Assembly (NCBI GenBank): GCA_937927515.1
Contig: CALBDO010000008.1
Location: forward strand, 86,434-150,433
Source of the DNA: Candidatus Kapaibacterium sp.
GTDB taxonomy: Bacteria; Bacteroidota; Ignavibacteria; Kapaibacteriales; UBA2268
Reading direction: 5' to 3'
Length of the DNA stretch: 64,000 bases
In this document: one piece after another, positions 43,555 through 52,542 of the stretch
Position numbering within the stretch: the first letter of the stretch is position 1
Layout of the letters: each line of letters starts with the position of its first letter
Made by a program: the position numbers and the translations under genes
Notes under the pieces: model-generated
Databases searched by the model: none
The model's input: only the letters and a program-made list of their open reading frames with translations
Told to the model about the DNA's origin: nothing

Positions 43555-45543
43555 ATGATGGGTCTGATTTTAGCATTATTATCGTTTCTACTTCCTTTTA
43601 ATTTAAGTTCGCGAGAAGCTAATCAGCATTTCGATTGGAATGCTACTTCTAATGTTGCAAAAGCGAAACAAGGCGAAAAATTTTTCGTTCAACTCAATTT
43701 CAATTTTGAAAAAGGTTGGTACATATACGATTTAGTTGAACAAATAGGACCAGAAGGCTTAGGACCACAGAAAACAGAAATATCAATTAAACCAAAAGAT
43801 GCTTTAAAAATTGCCGGCAAGATACAGACACCAAAACCAAAAGTTAAATACGATAGTGCTTTTTACATTGATATACGCACTTTCTCTGGAAAATTTAATT
43901 TCAAAGTTCCTGTGATTGCACTAAAGGATTTAGATTTAACCAAGGACAAAATCATTGTCGAAATCTATGTACAACAATGCAAAGACAACATCTGCCTACC
44001 TGGAATGGAATTCAGAACATTAATCAAGCCGGAAACCATTACAAACAACTTTGATGAAGCCTTTGGAGACAATTTGAATCAAGAGTCATCAGGTACAGAG
44101 TATGTACAACAAAGCACCACTCAAGCGACTAATGCCCCAGAAAAACAAAAGATTTCAACCGAATCAACCAAAGAAATTGAAAGCGTAAAAAAGAAAGGTT
44201 TGCTTGCTTACTTTTTGTTTGCAATTGGAGCTGGTGCCTTGGCTTTGCTAACACCTTGCGTTTTTCCAATGGTACCAATCACTGTCTCGTTTTTCACAAA
44301 GCGTGCAGAAAAGAATCCCGGAAAAGCTTTGCGCGATTCACTCGCCTATGGTTTAGGGATTATATTGACTTTTACGACCCTCGGTTTTCTTCTGGCTTTA
44401 TTCTTCGGTGCATCTGGTATACAAAACTTTGCAACAAATCCGTGGTTAAATCTCGCTATTGCACTTATCTTTTTCGTTTTCTCTCTAAATCTTTTCGGTG
44501 CATTCGAGTTTCAGCTACCAAGCTCTTGGTTAAATGCACTCAACATTAAAAGCCAAGGTTCAGGCATTACCAGCGTCATACTTATGGGTTTGACTTTCTC
44601 ACTCACATCCTTCACATGCACCGTTCCTTTCGTCGGCGTTGCACTTGTTTCTGCAGCGGGCGGGGAATGGTTCTACCCAATAGTGGGTATGCTTGGATTT
44701 TCGCTCGCATTTGCTCTACCTTTTTACTTCTTGGCATTATTTCCATCGGCAATTTCAAAGCTCCCGAGGAGTGGCTCTTGGATGAATAGCATAAAAGTTG
44801 TTATGGGCTTCCTCGAAATCGCAGCCGCAATTAAATTTATTAGCAATGCCGACCTGGTATGGGGATTAGGTATTATGCCAAGAGAGTTGTTCCTTGGTAT
44901 TTGGATTGGTGTTGGCTTTTTAATAACTCTTTACATATTAGGAATTTTTCGACTGCCCCACGAAGAGCCAATTTCCAACGTTGGAACTATGAGGATTTTG
45001 TTTGCTACCTTCTTTATTTCAATTAGCTTCTACCTAATAAGCGGCTTATTTGGTAAAAAACTTGGTGAATTGGATGCATTCCTACCACCACCAGATTACG
45101 AACAAATCATCTCAACAAATGCCGCCGTCGGTACCAATAAATTTGAATTAAACCCGGGGAATACATCAAATGAATCGAGTAATTGGCTTGAGGACTACAA
45201 CCTGGCTTTAAATTTGGCAAGGCAAAGTGGAAAACCCATCTTTATCGATTTCAGTGGATTCACTTGTACAAACTGCCGTTGGATGGAAATAAATATGTTC
45301 AGTAAACCGGAAGTTAAAAGATTATTAGACGAAATGATAAAAGTTCGTCTTTTTACCGATAGAAAACAAGAACCATACATTTCGAACAAGGAAATGCAAA
45401 TGCGTAGATTCAATTCAATCGAATTACCACTTTATGTCATACAAACCCCTGATGAGAAAGTCATAGCCACAAACACATTTACAAGAGATGTGAATGAATT
45501 TGTAAATTTTTTAAAAAAAGGTCTGAACCAGAATGAAAGATAA
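43555..45543 (+). CDS. dsbD: Thiol:disulfide interchange protein DsbD
   Basis: DsbD carries electrons from cytoplasmic thioredoxin across the inner membrane to periplasmic disulfide proteins. All three parts are present: an N-terminal DsbD-alpha domain with a C-x4-C pair (QQCKDNICLPG), an eight-helix core with the redox cysteines in LTPCVFPMVPIT and SFTCTVPFVG, and a C-terminal thioredoxin-like domain with CTNC. The track ORF starts at 43435, but ATG 43555 places the signal peptide at the very N-terminus (MMGLILALLSFLLPF) and leaves 137 bases between divergent genes. I favour 43555. Its stop overlaps the DJ-1 gene by 11 bases. Confidence 0.92.
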   Translation: MMGLILALLSFLLPFNLSSREANQHFDWNATSNVAKAKQGEKFFVQLNFNFEKGWYIYDLVEQIGPEGLGPQKTEISIKPKDALKIAGKIQTPKPKVKYDSAFYIDIRTFSGKFNFKVPVIALKDLDLTKDKIIVEIYVQQCKDNICLPGMEFRTLIKPETITNNFDEAFGDNLNQESSGTEYVQQSTTQATNAPEKQKISTESTKEIESVKKKGLLAYFLFAIGAGALALLTPCVFPMVPITVSFFTKRAEKNPGKALRDSLAYGLGIILTFTTLGFLLALFFGASGIQNFATNPWLNLAIALIFFVFSLNLFGAFEFQLPSSWLNALNIKSQGSGITSVILMGLTFSLTSFTCTVPFVGVALVSAAGGEWFYPIVGMLGFSLAFALPFYFLALFPSAISKLPRSGSWMNSIKVVMGFLEIAAAIKFISNADLVWGLGIMPRELFLGIWIGVGFLITLYILGIFRLPHEEPISNVGTMRILFATFFISISFYLISGLFGKKLGELDAFLPPPDYEQIISTNAAVGTNKFELNPGNTSNESSNWLEDYNLALNLARQSGKPIFIDFSGFTCTNCRWMEINMFSKPEVKRLLDEMIKVRLFTDRKQEPYISNKEMQMRRFNSIELPLYVIQTPDEKVIATNTFTRDVNEFVNFLKKGLNQNER

Positions 45544-46093
45544 AGTTAGTGCTTTGGTTGTCGTTGCAGATGGAACAGAGGATATCGAAGCTACGGTTGT
45601 AATAGATTTGCTGCGAAGAGCGAATTTCGAAGTAACGGTTGCTGGCACAAAGGAAATTGTCGAATTTGCTCGAGGTTTGAAAATTCAACCCGATATACTG
45701 ATAGAACAATTACCCGAAAATGCAATTTGTGATTTGATTTACATACCAGGTGGTGCAAAAGGGGTGGAAAATCTCTCTCAGAACTTACACCTAAAAAAGA
45801 TAATAATGAAATACAAGAAGAACAATAGATGGATATCTGCAATTTGTGCTGCTCCGCTTTTACTTCATAAGTTCGAGATTTTACAAGATAATGACAAAAT
45901 TACCAGCCATCCATCAGTAAAGCATTATTTAGACAAGTACATTTACACCGACGAAATTATAGCAGTTTCGGGCAAGATAATAACCAGTCGAGGTGCTGGA
46001 ACTTCGATTCCTTTTGCATTAAAAATTATCGAACTGCTTACGAATAAGGAACTTTCCGACAAAATTGCCATTGATATTGTTTATAAAAGTTAG
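45533..46093 (+). CDS. DJ-1/PfpI-family protein
   Basis: This 186-residue cytoplasmic protein of the DJ-1/ThiJ branch has the reactive cysteine C105 in ISAICAAPLLL and the conserved glutamate E19 in DGTEDIEA, the pair that stabilises the oxidisable thiol. The TSRGAGTSIPFALKII segment near residue 150 is also family-typical. Homologues are linked to oxidative stress or glyoxal detoxification. Overlap with dsbD suggests joint expression in redox control, which is inference. The start is the ATG at 45533 inside the dsbD end. Confidence 0.9.
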   Translation: MKDKVSALVVVADGTEDIEATVVIDLLRRANFEVTVAGTKEIVEFARGLKIQPDILIEQLPENAICDLIYIPGGAKGVENLSQNLHLKKIIMKYKKNNRWISAICAAPLLLHKFEILQDNDKITSHPSVKHYLDKYIYTDEIIAVSGKIITSRGAGTSIPFALKIIELLTNKELSDKIAIDIVYKS

Positions 46094-46100
46094 TCCGAAA

Positions 46101-46370
46101 ATGAAAAGAGCAGAGTTTAAAGTTTACGGAATTGTCCAGGGAGTTGGTTACCGTTATTTTGTCTATCGCGCAGCAACGAAATTGAATTTAGTTGGATATG
46201 CACAAAATCTTTACGACGGTAGCGTACTCGTAGTTGCAGAGGGAGAAGAAAATAAGTTAGCAGAACTCTATAAAGAACTAAAAATCGGACCGATGCACTC
46301 ATACGTGCAAAAAGTGGAAGTCGAATACTCCGAGCCAAAAAATGAATTCACGCGATTTGAAATTAGGTGA
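46101..46370 (+). CDS. Acylphosphatase
   Basis: This 89-residue enzyme hydrolyses carboxyl-phosphate bonds such as acetyl phosphate or carbamoyl phosphate. The catalytic arginine is in GIVQGVGYRYFVYRAA and the catalytic asparagine in AQNLYDGSVLVVAEG. I chose ATG 46101 rather than the track's 46065, which overlaps the DJ-1 gene and adds a non-family N-terminus. It starts seven bases after the DJ-1 stop, in the dsbD-DJ-1-patatin run. Confidence 0.92.
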   Translation: MKRAEFKVYGIVQGVGYRYFVYRAATKLNLVGYAQNLYDGSVLVVAEGEENKLAELYKELKIGPMHSYVQKVEVEYSEPKNEFTRFEIR

Positions 46371-46386
46371 CCATTAATCCGATAGA

Positions 46387-49041
46387 ATGAAAAAATTTCA
46401 GTTTTTTCTCGTTTGTGTTGCAGTATTGTTATTGCCGAGGGACCTAATCTCGAATGAGCTAATAATAATACCAAAAGAATTAGAAGTAAGAGTAGGGCTT
46501 GCATTAAGCGGAGGTGGAGCGAGGGGGATAGCACAGATTGGTGTCCTTAAAGCTTTAGAAAGTCATAATATTCAGATTTCCGCAATTGCTGGTACAAGCA
46601 TTGGTGCATTTGTCGGAGGACTATATTCAGTCGGGTACACCCCCGAAGAAATGGAGAAAATTGCAATTTCTACGAACTGGGAAAACGTACTGACAATTTT
46701 AAAGGAACAAGAAAGAAGCGAATTGTTTTTGGACCAGAAACTGCTTCAGGATAGAACTTTTGCAACGCTACGATTTAAAAAATTTAAGTTCGTATATCCA
46801 CAAGCACTATCCTTAGGTTGGAAGTTCAATTCATTTATACAAAAATTAATTTGGAATGGTGCTTATTACTCCAATGATTTTAGCGATTTAAAGGTCCCAT
46901 TCCGAGCAGTTGCGACAGATGTTGCAAACGGACGTACTGTTGTGATTTCACAAGGGAATTTAATTAGAGCAATGCGGGCAAGTTCCGCAGTTCCTTTGCT
47001 CAATACACCAATTCAAATAGATACCTTAATTTTAGTCGATGGAGGCCTTTTTGCAAACATACCTGTCGAGGCTCTCTCAGATTTGAAACCTGATATCGTG
47101 GTTGCAGTTAATACTACCTCTCCTATGGTTAATAGGGAAGAGCTGAACAAACCTTGGAGCCTTGCTTCTCAAATCATCACAAATTATATGAATAGGTTCG
47201 TTCAAAGCTCTCTCCATTTAGCCGATTTCGTAATTACACCCGAGATAAATGACCATCCAAATGATAATTTTAAAAGCTTGGATACTCTTATCAAAAAAGG
47301 AGAGGAAGCAGTCAATGAAATTGCTCTTCGTATTGAAGAAAAAATTACTTCCAAAAAGGACTCGATACTTGAAGCAAAAGTTCAAGATGTCCAGTCAATG
47401 TTTAACTTCCAAAAAAAAATTTTTCTGAAACAAATTACAAACAATGATGGGAAAGAATTATTTCTTCTTACAGAGGAAATTACCAACCTCTCGCTAAAAG
47501 ATTATTTAAAGAAAATTATACCGAATTCAATAGAGAAATTAAGATTTTATTCTTCCGACGAAACGAAAATTATACTCGAAGTATCCAAACATCCAACGAT
47601 AAATAACATTAAATGCTTATGCACAATACCAAATCTCGAGCAAAGCGCCGACACAACACTCAAGCAGTTTATGTTTCATTATGATAGCCCATTAACCAGA
47701 ATTAGAATTATTGAAACATTGAGAAAAAAATTTGCCAATCAAGGGTTCTCATTTGTTAAAATCTCGATTCAACCCGAACAGCCATCGGAAGAACTTAAAA
47801 TAACAATCATACCTAATCGAATAGGAAAAATTACTGTCGACCCAAATATAAAAACCAGCGATTTCATAGTGCGAAGAGAAGTTGCAATCAAGGAAGGCGA
47901 TTTTACCAATGCAGAGAAACTCGTTCAATCGTGGAATAATTTAATAAGCTCGGGTTTGTTTAGTGATGTGTTTATTGATTTTGATTTAGATACGGTCAAT
48001 TCATTGTGCAATATTTTTATCTCGGCACAAGAACGTGGGACACAAGTTGTAAACCTACTTCTTCGAGTCGACAATGAAAGGAACCTTCATGGCGGTGCCG
48101 ATTTAATCCACGAAAATCTCTTTAATACCGGAAGCAAGTTTTTGGTGTCTTTAACTGGAAGTAAAGGAGACTTTCTTGCAAAGACAAGTCTTTCGCAAAC
48201 AAGAATTTGGAAAACGACTTTCTCAGTGTCGCTCGAAGGGTTCTATTATCAGAAGCTAATTCCAATTTACAAATGGACATACCCAACAAGAACAAAATTT
48301 GAATCCACAATTGAGAAAGAGATTATCACCGAAAGATACAATTTTAATGTTTCTTTTGGTAAACAAATTGAACGCTTGGGTAACCTATTCCTTTCAGTAA
48401 AATTTGAAAAACAAAGACACTTCGTAAAAGGCGAACTAAATAAACCAAAATATAACAATATTAATAACTTCATTGTTGGATTAATTTACGACTCGAGAGA
48501 CAAATCAGAATTTACCAGCTCTGGCCGTTTGCTAAATTTAATCTGGGAAGCACCTCTATTCAAAGCAGAAAACAATGTGTCATTCAGCAAAGCAACTTTC
48601 ATCCATAGTTCAAACTATCCAATGTTCAAAGTCTTTGTGTTGCGACCGAGAGTATTTTTCGGCTTTGCCGACAATACATTGCCTTTTCCCGATTTTTATT
48701 CATTAGGAGGAGATGGTAATTTTGTCGGTCTACACGAAGATGAACTTCTTGGCCGCCAAATTTTTCAAGCGTTGCTGGATTTGCAATATCGACTACCATT
48801 TAAAATTTATTTCGATACTTATGCAATCCTCACATATTACCTTGGCTCTGTCTGGCAAAACTTTGATGTAATTAGAATAAGCGATTTAAGGCATGGATTG
48901 GGTATCACCATAGGACTCGATACACCAATTGGTCCAGTTCGTTTGTCTGCGGGAAATGCTTTCTACTTTGTCAAAAATCCAAATTCCACTGTCTTTGGAC
49001 CATTGCAACTTTATTTCTCCATCGGAAGCAGATTGTTTTAA
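46387..49041 (+). CDS. Patatin-like phospholipase fused to BamA-type outer-membrane barrel (type Vd autotransporter-like)
   Basis: After a signal peptide (residues 1-22) a patatin domain spans about 36-300. It has the oxyanion loop SGGGARG, nucleophile S71 in GTSIG and catalytic D218 in VDGGLFANIPV. Between about 390 and 560 the sequence resembles POTRA modules (IGKITVDPNIKTSDFIVRREVAI). From about 570 a BamA/Omp85 16-strand-like barrel runs to the C-terminus (final strand QLYFSIGSRLF). This order is that of PlpD-type type Vd secretion, in which the lipase is exported by its own barrel. FCB-group homologues may instead keep the patatin in the periplasm. It ends exactly at the base before the convergent GH57 stop. 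Confidence 0.88.
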   Translation: MKKFQFFLVCVAVLLLPRDLISNELIIIPKELEVRVGLALSGGGARGIAQIGVLKALESHNIQISAIAGTSIGAFVGGLYSVGYTPEEMEKIAISTNWENVLTILKEQERSELFLDQKLLQDRTFATLRFKKFKFVYPQALSLGWKFNSFIQKLIWNGAYYSNDFSDLKVPFRAVATDVANGRTVVISQGNLIRAMRASSAVPLLNTPIQIDTLILVDGGLFANIPVEALSDLKPDIVVAVNTTSPMVNREELNKPWSLASQIITNYMNRFVQSSLHLADFVITPEINDHPNDNFKSLDTLIKKGEEAVNEIALRIEEKITSKKDSILEAKVQDVQSMFNFQKKIFLKQITNNDGKELFLLTEEITNLSLKDYLKKIIPNSIEKLRFYSSDETKIILEVSKHPTINNIKCLCTIPNLEQSADTTLKQFMFHYDSPLTRIRIIETLRKKFANQGFSFVKISIQPEQPSEELKITIIPNRIGKITVDPNIKTSDFIVRREVAIKEGDFTNAEKLVQSWNNLISSGLFSDVFIDFDLDTVNSLCNIFISAQERGTQVVNLLLRVDNERNLHGGADLIHENLFNTGSKFLVSLTGSKGDFLAKTSLSQTRIWKTTFSVSLEGFYYQKLIPIYKWTYPTRTKFESTIEKEIITERYNFNVSFGKQIERLGNLFLSVKFEKQRHFVKGELNKPKYNNINNFIVGLIYDSRDKSEFTSSGRLLNLIWEAPLFKAENNVSFSKATFIHSSNYPMFKVFVLRPRVFFGFADNTLPFPDFYSLGGDGNFVGLHEDELLGRQIFQALLDLQYRLPFKIYFDTYAILTYYLGSVWQNFDVIRISDLRHGLGITIGLDTPIGPVRLSAGNAFYFVKNPNSTVFGPLQLYFSIGSRLF

Positions 49042-51111
49042 TCAAAGGACAAAGTAGGTGAGTGCCCCATCGATTGGATAGGTGATTTCACCCAACTCGT
49101 TCTCAGTTTTAACAAGAAACTCAATCTTTGAACCGATAAAATTATCTTTTGAATGGAAGAGAGATGCCAAATTTATACCAATTACGAAATCTTCATCGTA
49201 GGCAAAATACAAGTTCTGCAAATCAATAGGAATATCAGCATAAAAATTAAACTCACCTTTAGTAATTCCAACTTTTAATTCTTTTGGCTCTGTGATTAGA
49301 ATAGTAATTTTATCGTTTTCCTGCAATTCTCTCGAAAGTCTCAAACCCACAAGGAACAAAGTCTTTGTATTACCAAAAAAAATCTCCGATAAAAAAATCT
49401 TGTTAGAAAGCATAGTTCCTATTGCAGATTTGGCATAGTACCTACCCCAGCCCACATCCGGGGAGAGCTTTCGTATGTTAGTTCCAGTTATTCTTTTTGT
49501 TGCAACAGTCAGCAAATCTAGATTTGGGTGTGTGCTGAGTGGTTCAAGAATTTCATCGGGTGGCTCCACCTCCAAAACTTTGTAGATATTTATTAAATAC
49601 CATCGGAAGAGCTCGTCGAAATCTTCTTTGTTTGGAGCAATATTGTCGTCGCCATACCACCAAAACCAATCTGAACCTTCGGCAACAAGCATGAATTCCA
49701 TTGCTTTAGAATATTTTTGAGAATCATTTTTGTGTTCCTCAATTAAATTTCTTGTTTTTGCGAGCCAATACCAAGCTCTTTGTTTCTGAGGTTGGCCAAT
49801 CCAAGTGTAAAAACTTGCATTTATCCAAGAACCCGGGTAAATCTCCGTAATTCGATAAGCATGGTCGTTTGCAATGGAAGAAACAATCTCGGAGAAAGTA
49901 AATGTCTGCACCAAAGGCTCGTCGGAAATTGTACGATAAAGCAAAGTCAAAAATGGTAAACCATTATCTTTGTAATACTCCCAACAATTTTCACCATCTA
50001 ATATGATTGGGACGCAAGCGATATCGAGAGCATCCTCACCAAATTTATCCATAATTCGATTACGAATACTTTTTAATATACTCACAAAGTCGAATACAGC
50101 ATCTTCTGGCTTCCAATGATGATAAGTAAAACCAATAGAGTCGGATAGAAGAGTATCTCTGAAGAAAAGAACAAGCCTTTTGTCGTCCTTCGCATAAACA
50201 TACGGAAAATATTGCAATAATTCTTCCTGCAGACCAGTTGTACGAAATAAAAGTTTAGGGTCGGTTGCAGTCCAAGTAAAATCATGCTTGAGCATCAAGT
50301 CCAGCACTAATGTTGATAAAGAACCTTCCGAGGGCCAAATACCTTTGGGTTCAAAGCCGAAAACTTCACCAAAATACTGTTTTCCCTTATAGATTTGAAT
50401 TTCAGCATCTTGAGGGAACTTAAAAATCGGCTCAGCAAGATTCAATTCTGGCAAACTAACCTTTGCAATAGATGCGTCGCAAAGCAAAGGCAATATTGGA
50501 TGGTAAAACGGAGAAACACTTAGCTCCACTTGGTTTAAATCATTTAATTGTTTCAATACTGGAACAATTTCATTCATCAACTTGAGCTCTTCATCAAGTA
50601 GTAATTCTTTTTCTTTTTGGGAGAAGCACTTTTCTTTTGTGAAGTATCTTTTGAATTGTGGCCGCTGTCGAGACAGTTGCCCAAGCCAGGCGAGATTGTA
50701 CCAAACCTGTAAATCCAACCAATCTTGCTCGCTAAATTCAACATTAGAGTTTGCTTTGTTGTAAAGCTCGAGATAACGAGGATATTTTGCAATCATATTT
50801 TGGTAATTACAGACAAAGAATTGTTTCCAAATCTCTTGCTTTTCGTCCATGGAGAGAGAAGTTGGTGACTTGTAAGAAAGCTCTTGTACTCTGTCTGTAA
50901 TACCAAGGTGGATGTATTCATAAATTTGCAAAAGTAAAGATGGTACAATATTGAATGTTTGCTTTATTTCGGGAAATTCAAACAAAATCGAAGGCAAATC
51001 CAAGTAGTCTTTTATAGCATGGAACCGAACCCATGGGAGTATAAATTTCTCTTCCTTTCTGTAATAGGGCTGATGCTGATGCCATAGAAAACATATTCTA
51101 AGCGGTTTCAT
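49042..51111 (-). CDS. Glycoside hydrolase family 57 (alpha-amylase/amylopullulanase-like)
   Basis: GH57 enzymes act on alpha-glucans by a retaining mechanism. The N-terminal WHQHQPYYRKE, the nucleophile E262 in GIWPSEGS, and the acid/base D372 in LDGENCWEYY are present in order. Other matches are DFTWTATDP and EGSDWFWWYGDD. The 689 residues include a beta-rich C-terminal domain. There is no signal peptide, so it is probably cytoplasmic. No other glycogen gene is in the window. Its stop abuts the convergent patatin gene with no spacer; upstream lies a serpin gene 155 bases away. Substrate (glycogen, starch or maltodextrin) is not determinable. Confidence 0.9.
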   Translation of the reverse strand: MKPLRICFLWHQHQPYYRKEEKFILPWVRFHAIKDYLDLPSILFEFPEIKQTFNIVPSLLLQIYEYIHLGITDRVQELSYKSPTSLSMDEKQEIWKQFFVCNYQNMIAKYPRYLELYNKANSNVEFSEQDWLDLQVWYNLAWLGQLSRQRPQFKRYFTKEKCFSQKEKELLLDEELKLMNEIVPVLKQLNDLNQVELSVSPFYHPILPLLCDASIAKVSLPELNLAEPIFKFPQDAEIQIYKGKQYFGEVFGFEPKGIWPSEGSLSTLVLDLMLKHDFTWTATDPKLLFRTTGLQEELLQYFPYVYAKDDKRLVLFFRDTLLSDSIGFTYHHWKPEDAVFDFVSILKSIRNRIMDKFGEDALDIACVPIILDGENCWEYYKDNGLPFLTLLYRTISDEPLVQTFTFSEIVSSIANDHAYRITEIYPGSWINASFYTWIGQPQKQRAWYWLAKTRNLIEEHKNDSQKYSKAMEFMLVAEGSDWFWWYGDDNIAPNKEDFDELFRWYLINIYKVLEVEPPDEILEPLSTHPNLDLLTVATKRITGTNIRKLSPDVGWGRYYAKSAIGTMLSNKIFLSEIFFGNTKTLFLVGLRLSRELQENDKITILITEPKELKVGITKGEFNFYADIPIDLQNLYFAYDEDFVIGINLASLFHSKDNFIGSKIEFLVKTENELGEITYPIDGALTYFVL

Positions 51112-51266
51112 CGAAATGCAACATTGTGAAAAAGTAAAATAATAAAAATAGAAATTAATATAAAGGATTTCTCAAACAGCTTGATGAAAATTAAAGGCAA
51201 AGAAGTAGAAAGGATGGATATACTCTAGACTTACCAAAAAATTAAAGAAAATTCAGCACGGGACTT

Positions 51267-52490
51267 TTAATTTAATGCTGGATTGAACAATTTCCCCATG
51301 AACAAAATTGCACCAGAAGTTTGCTCGTATATGACATACACAAATGGCCTATTAAAATGAAATACTGGCTTAAAAGAAGTATAACTTATCTCAACAGAAG
51401 TTGCGGCGGAGGCTTCTGTGCCTTCTTCGTCGACTTCTATATAAGACTTATGCTTCACATCATTAATTGTACAACGCAAAGAGTTGCTAATACCAGAGAA
51501 GTCTGCATTATCGGTAAATGCAATGCTCATACCCATGGCTGAAAGGATTTCTTTCAAACCGACATCGAACACACACTTGAATTTTGGTATGTAGAGAGTC
51601 ACTTCCTTTGTTTCTTTTAGATTATTCAAACATCTTTCCCATTTGCTTCTATCGAAGGAATTTATAAATTCATTCACCAAGGTATTTGCATTCGGAAGTA
51701 TTAATAGCATTGCAATAGAACCTTTGCCATAAGGGAGCCGTATTGCAGAGAATTCATTGTCGGTGTAGCAGTAGAAATTGCGAATTTGCGTCATAAACTT
51801 TGTCTTCAAATAAGTTTCCTCGTTTTCATGGGGAATGGTAAAGTAACCGTCCTTGGTATTGTTTTTATCAAAGGTATATTTCCAAATCCCCTTGAAGTAA
51901 ATTGCATTAATAATGTACATAACAGCGTTGTAAGGGATTTCCTTGACAATTTCTTTGATTTTACCACTTGTTTTTTGTTCGACCCAATTATTAATTATGT
52001 TTTTTGCTTCGGGATTAGAAAAGTTCAGAACTTTGCAATAAGCATTGTAATAATTCTCTAAATCACTAAGAAACTTTTCGTTAAATTCAATACCCTCTTT
52101 TGCCCAAACCGAATTTGCAATTTTTAGGGTTACATTTTTGTCAATGTTTGACAAAAAAGGAATTATTTCTTTGAAAGCAGAGTTAATATCAACCATTGGG
52201 AACTTATCAAGTGCTAGCGTATTTCGCATCGCTTCGAAAGTTTCGCCCGATGCACCATTCATAGTCATACTCAAAGCAACAGATACACTCAATGGGGAGA
52301 TAAAAATATTACCTTCACTGCTGGTTTCGTTAACTTTTTTGAAGAGACGAAATGCAAAATCATTGCACGAAGATGTTACTAATTTTTCATTTTCCGTCAG
52401 TGGTCTAATAGGTGTAACAGCATCTGTAGTGGCTCTCTCGCAAGAAAGTAATATAAAAGCGGAGCAAAGAAAATAAATCAGTGGTTTCAT
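51267..52490 (-). CDS. Serpin family serine protease inhibitor, lipoprotein
   Basis: This serpin of 407 residues has a lipoprotein signal (LLSC, cysteine about residue 17), so it is probably tethered to the envelope. Serpin signatures are visible: NIFISPLSVSVALSMTMNGA near the start, NAIYFKGIWK in the shutter, and the C-terminal FNRPFVYVIYEQTSGAILFMG. The reactive centre loop is GTEASAATSVEISYT-SFKP. Aligned without gaps to the alpha-1-antitrypsin loop it puts P1 at Thr371 and P1' at Ser372, and the small-residue hinge (TEASAAT) fits an inhibitory serpin. It may protect against external or self proteases. It lies 52 bases behind the histidine kinase. Confidence 0.93.
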   Translation of the reverse strand: MKPLIYFLCSAFILLSCERATTDAVTPIRPLTENEKLVTSSCNDFAFRLFKKVNETSSEGNIFISPLSVSVALSMTMNGASGETFEAMRNTLALDKFPMVDINSAFKEIIPFLSNIDKNVTLKIANSVWAKEGIEFNEKFLSDLENYYNAYCKVLNFSNPEAKNIINNWVEQKTSGKIKEIVKEIPYNAVMYIINAIYFKGIWKYTFDKNNTKDGYFTIPHENEETYLKTKFMTQIRNFYCYTDNEFSAIRLPYGKGSIAMLLILPNANTLVNEFINSFDRSKWERCLNNLKETKEVTLYIPKFKCVFDVGLKEILSAMGMSIAFTDNADFSGISNSLRCTINDVKHKSYIEVDEEGTEASAATSVEISYTSFKPVFHFNRPFVYVIYEQTSGAILFMGKLFNPALN

Positions 52491-52542
52491 AATAATCTAA
52501 ATTAAAAACATTACAACAAATTAATTTTAAAAAGGTTACATG

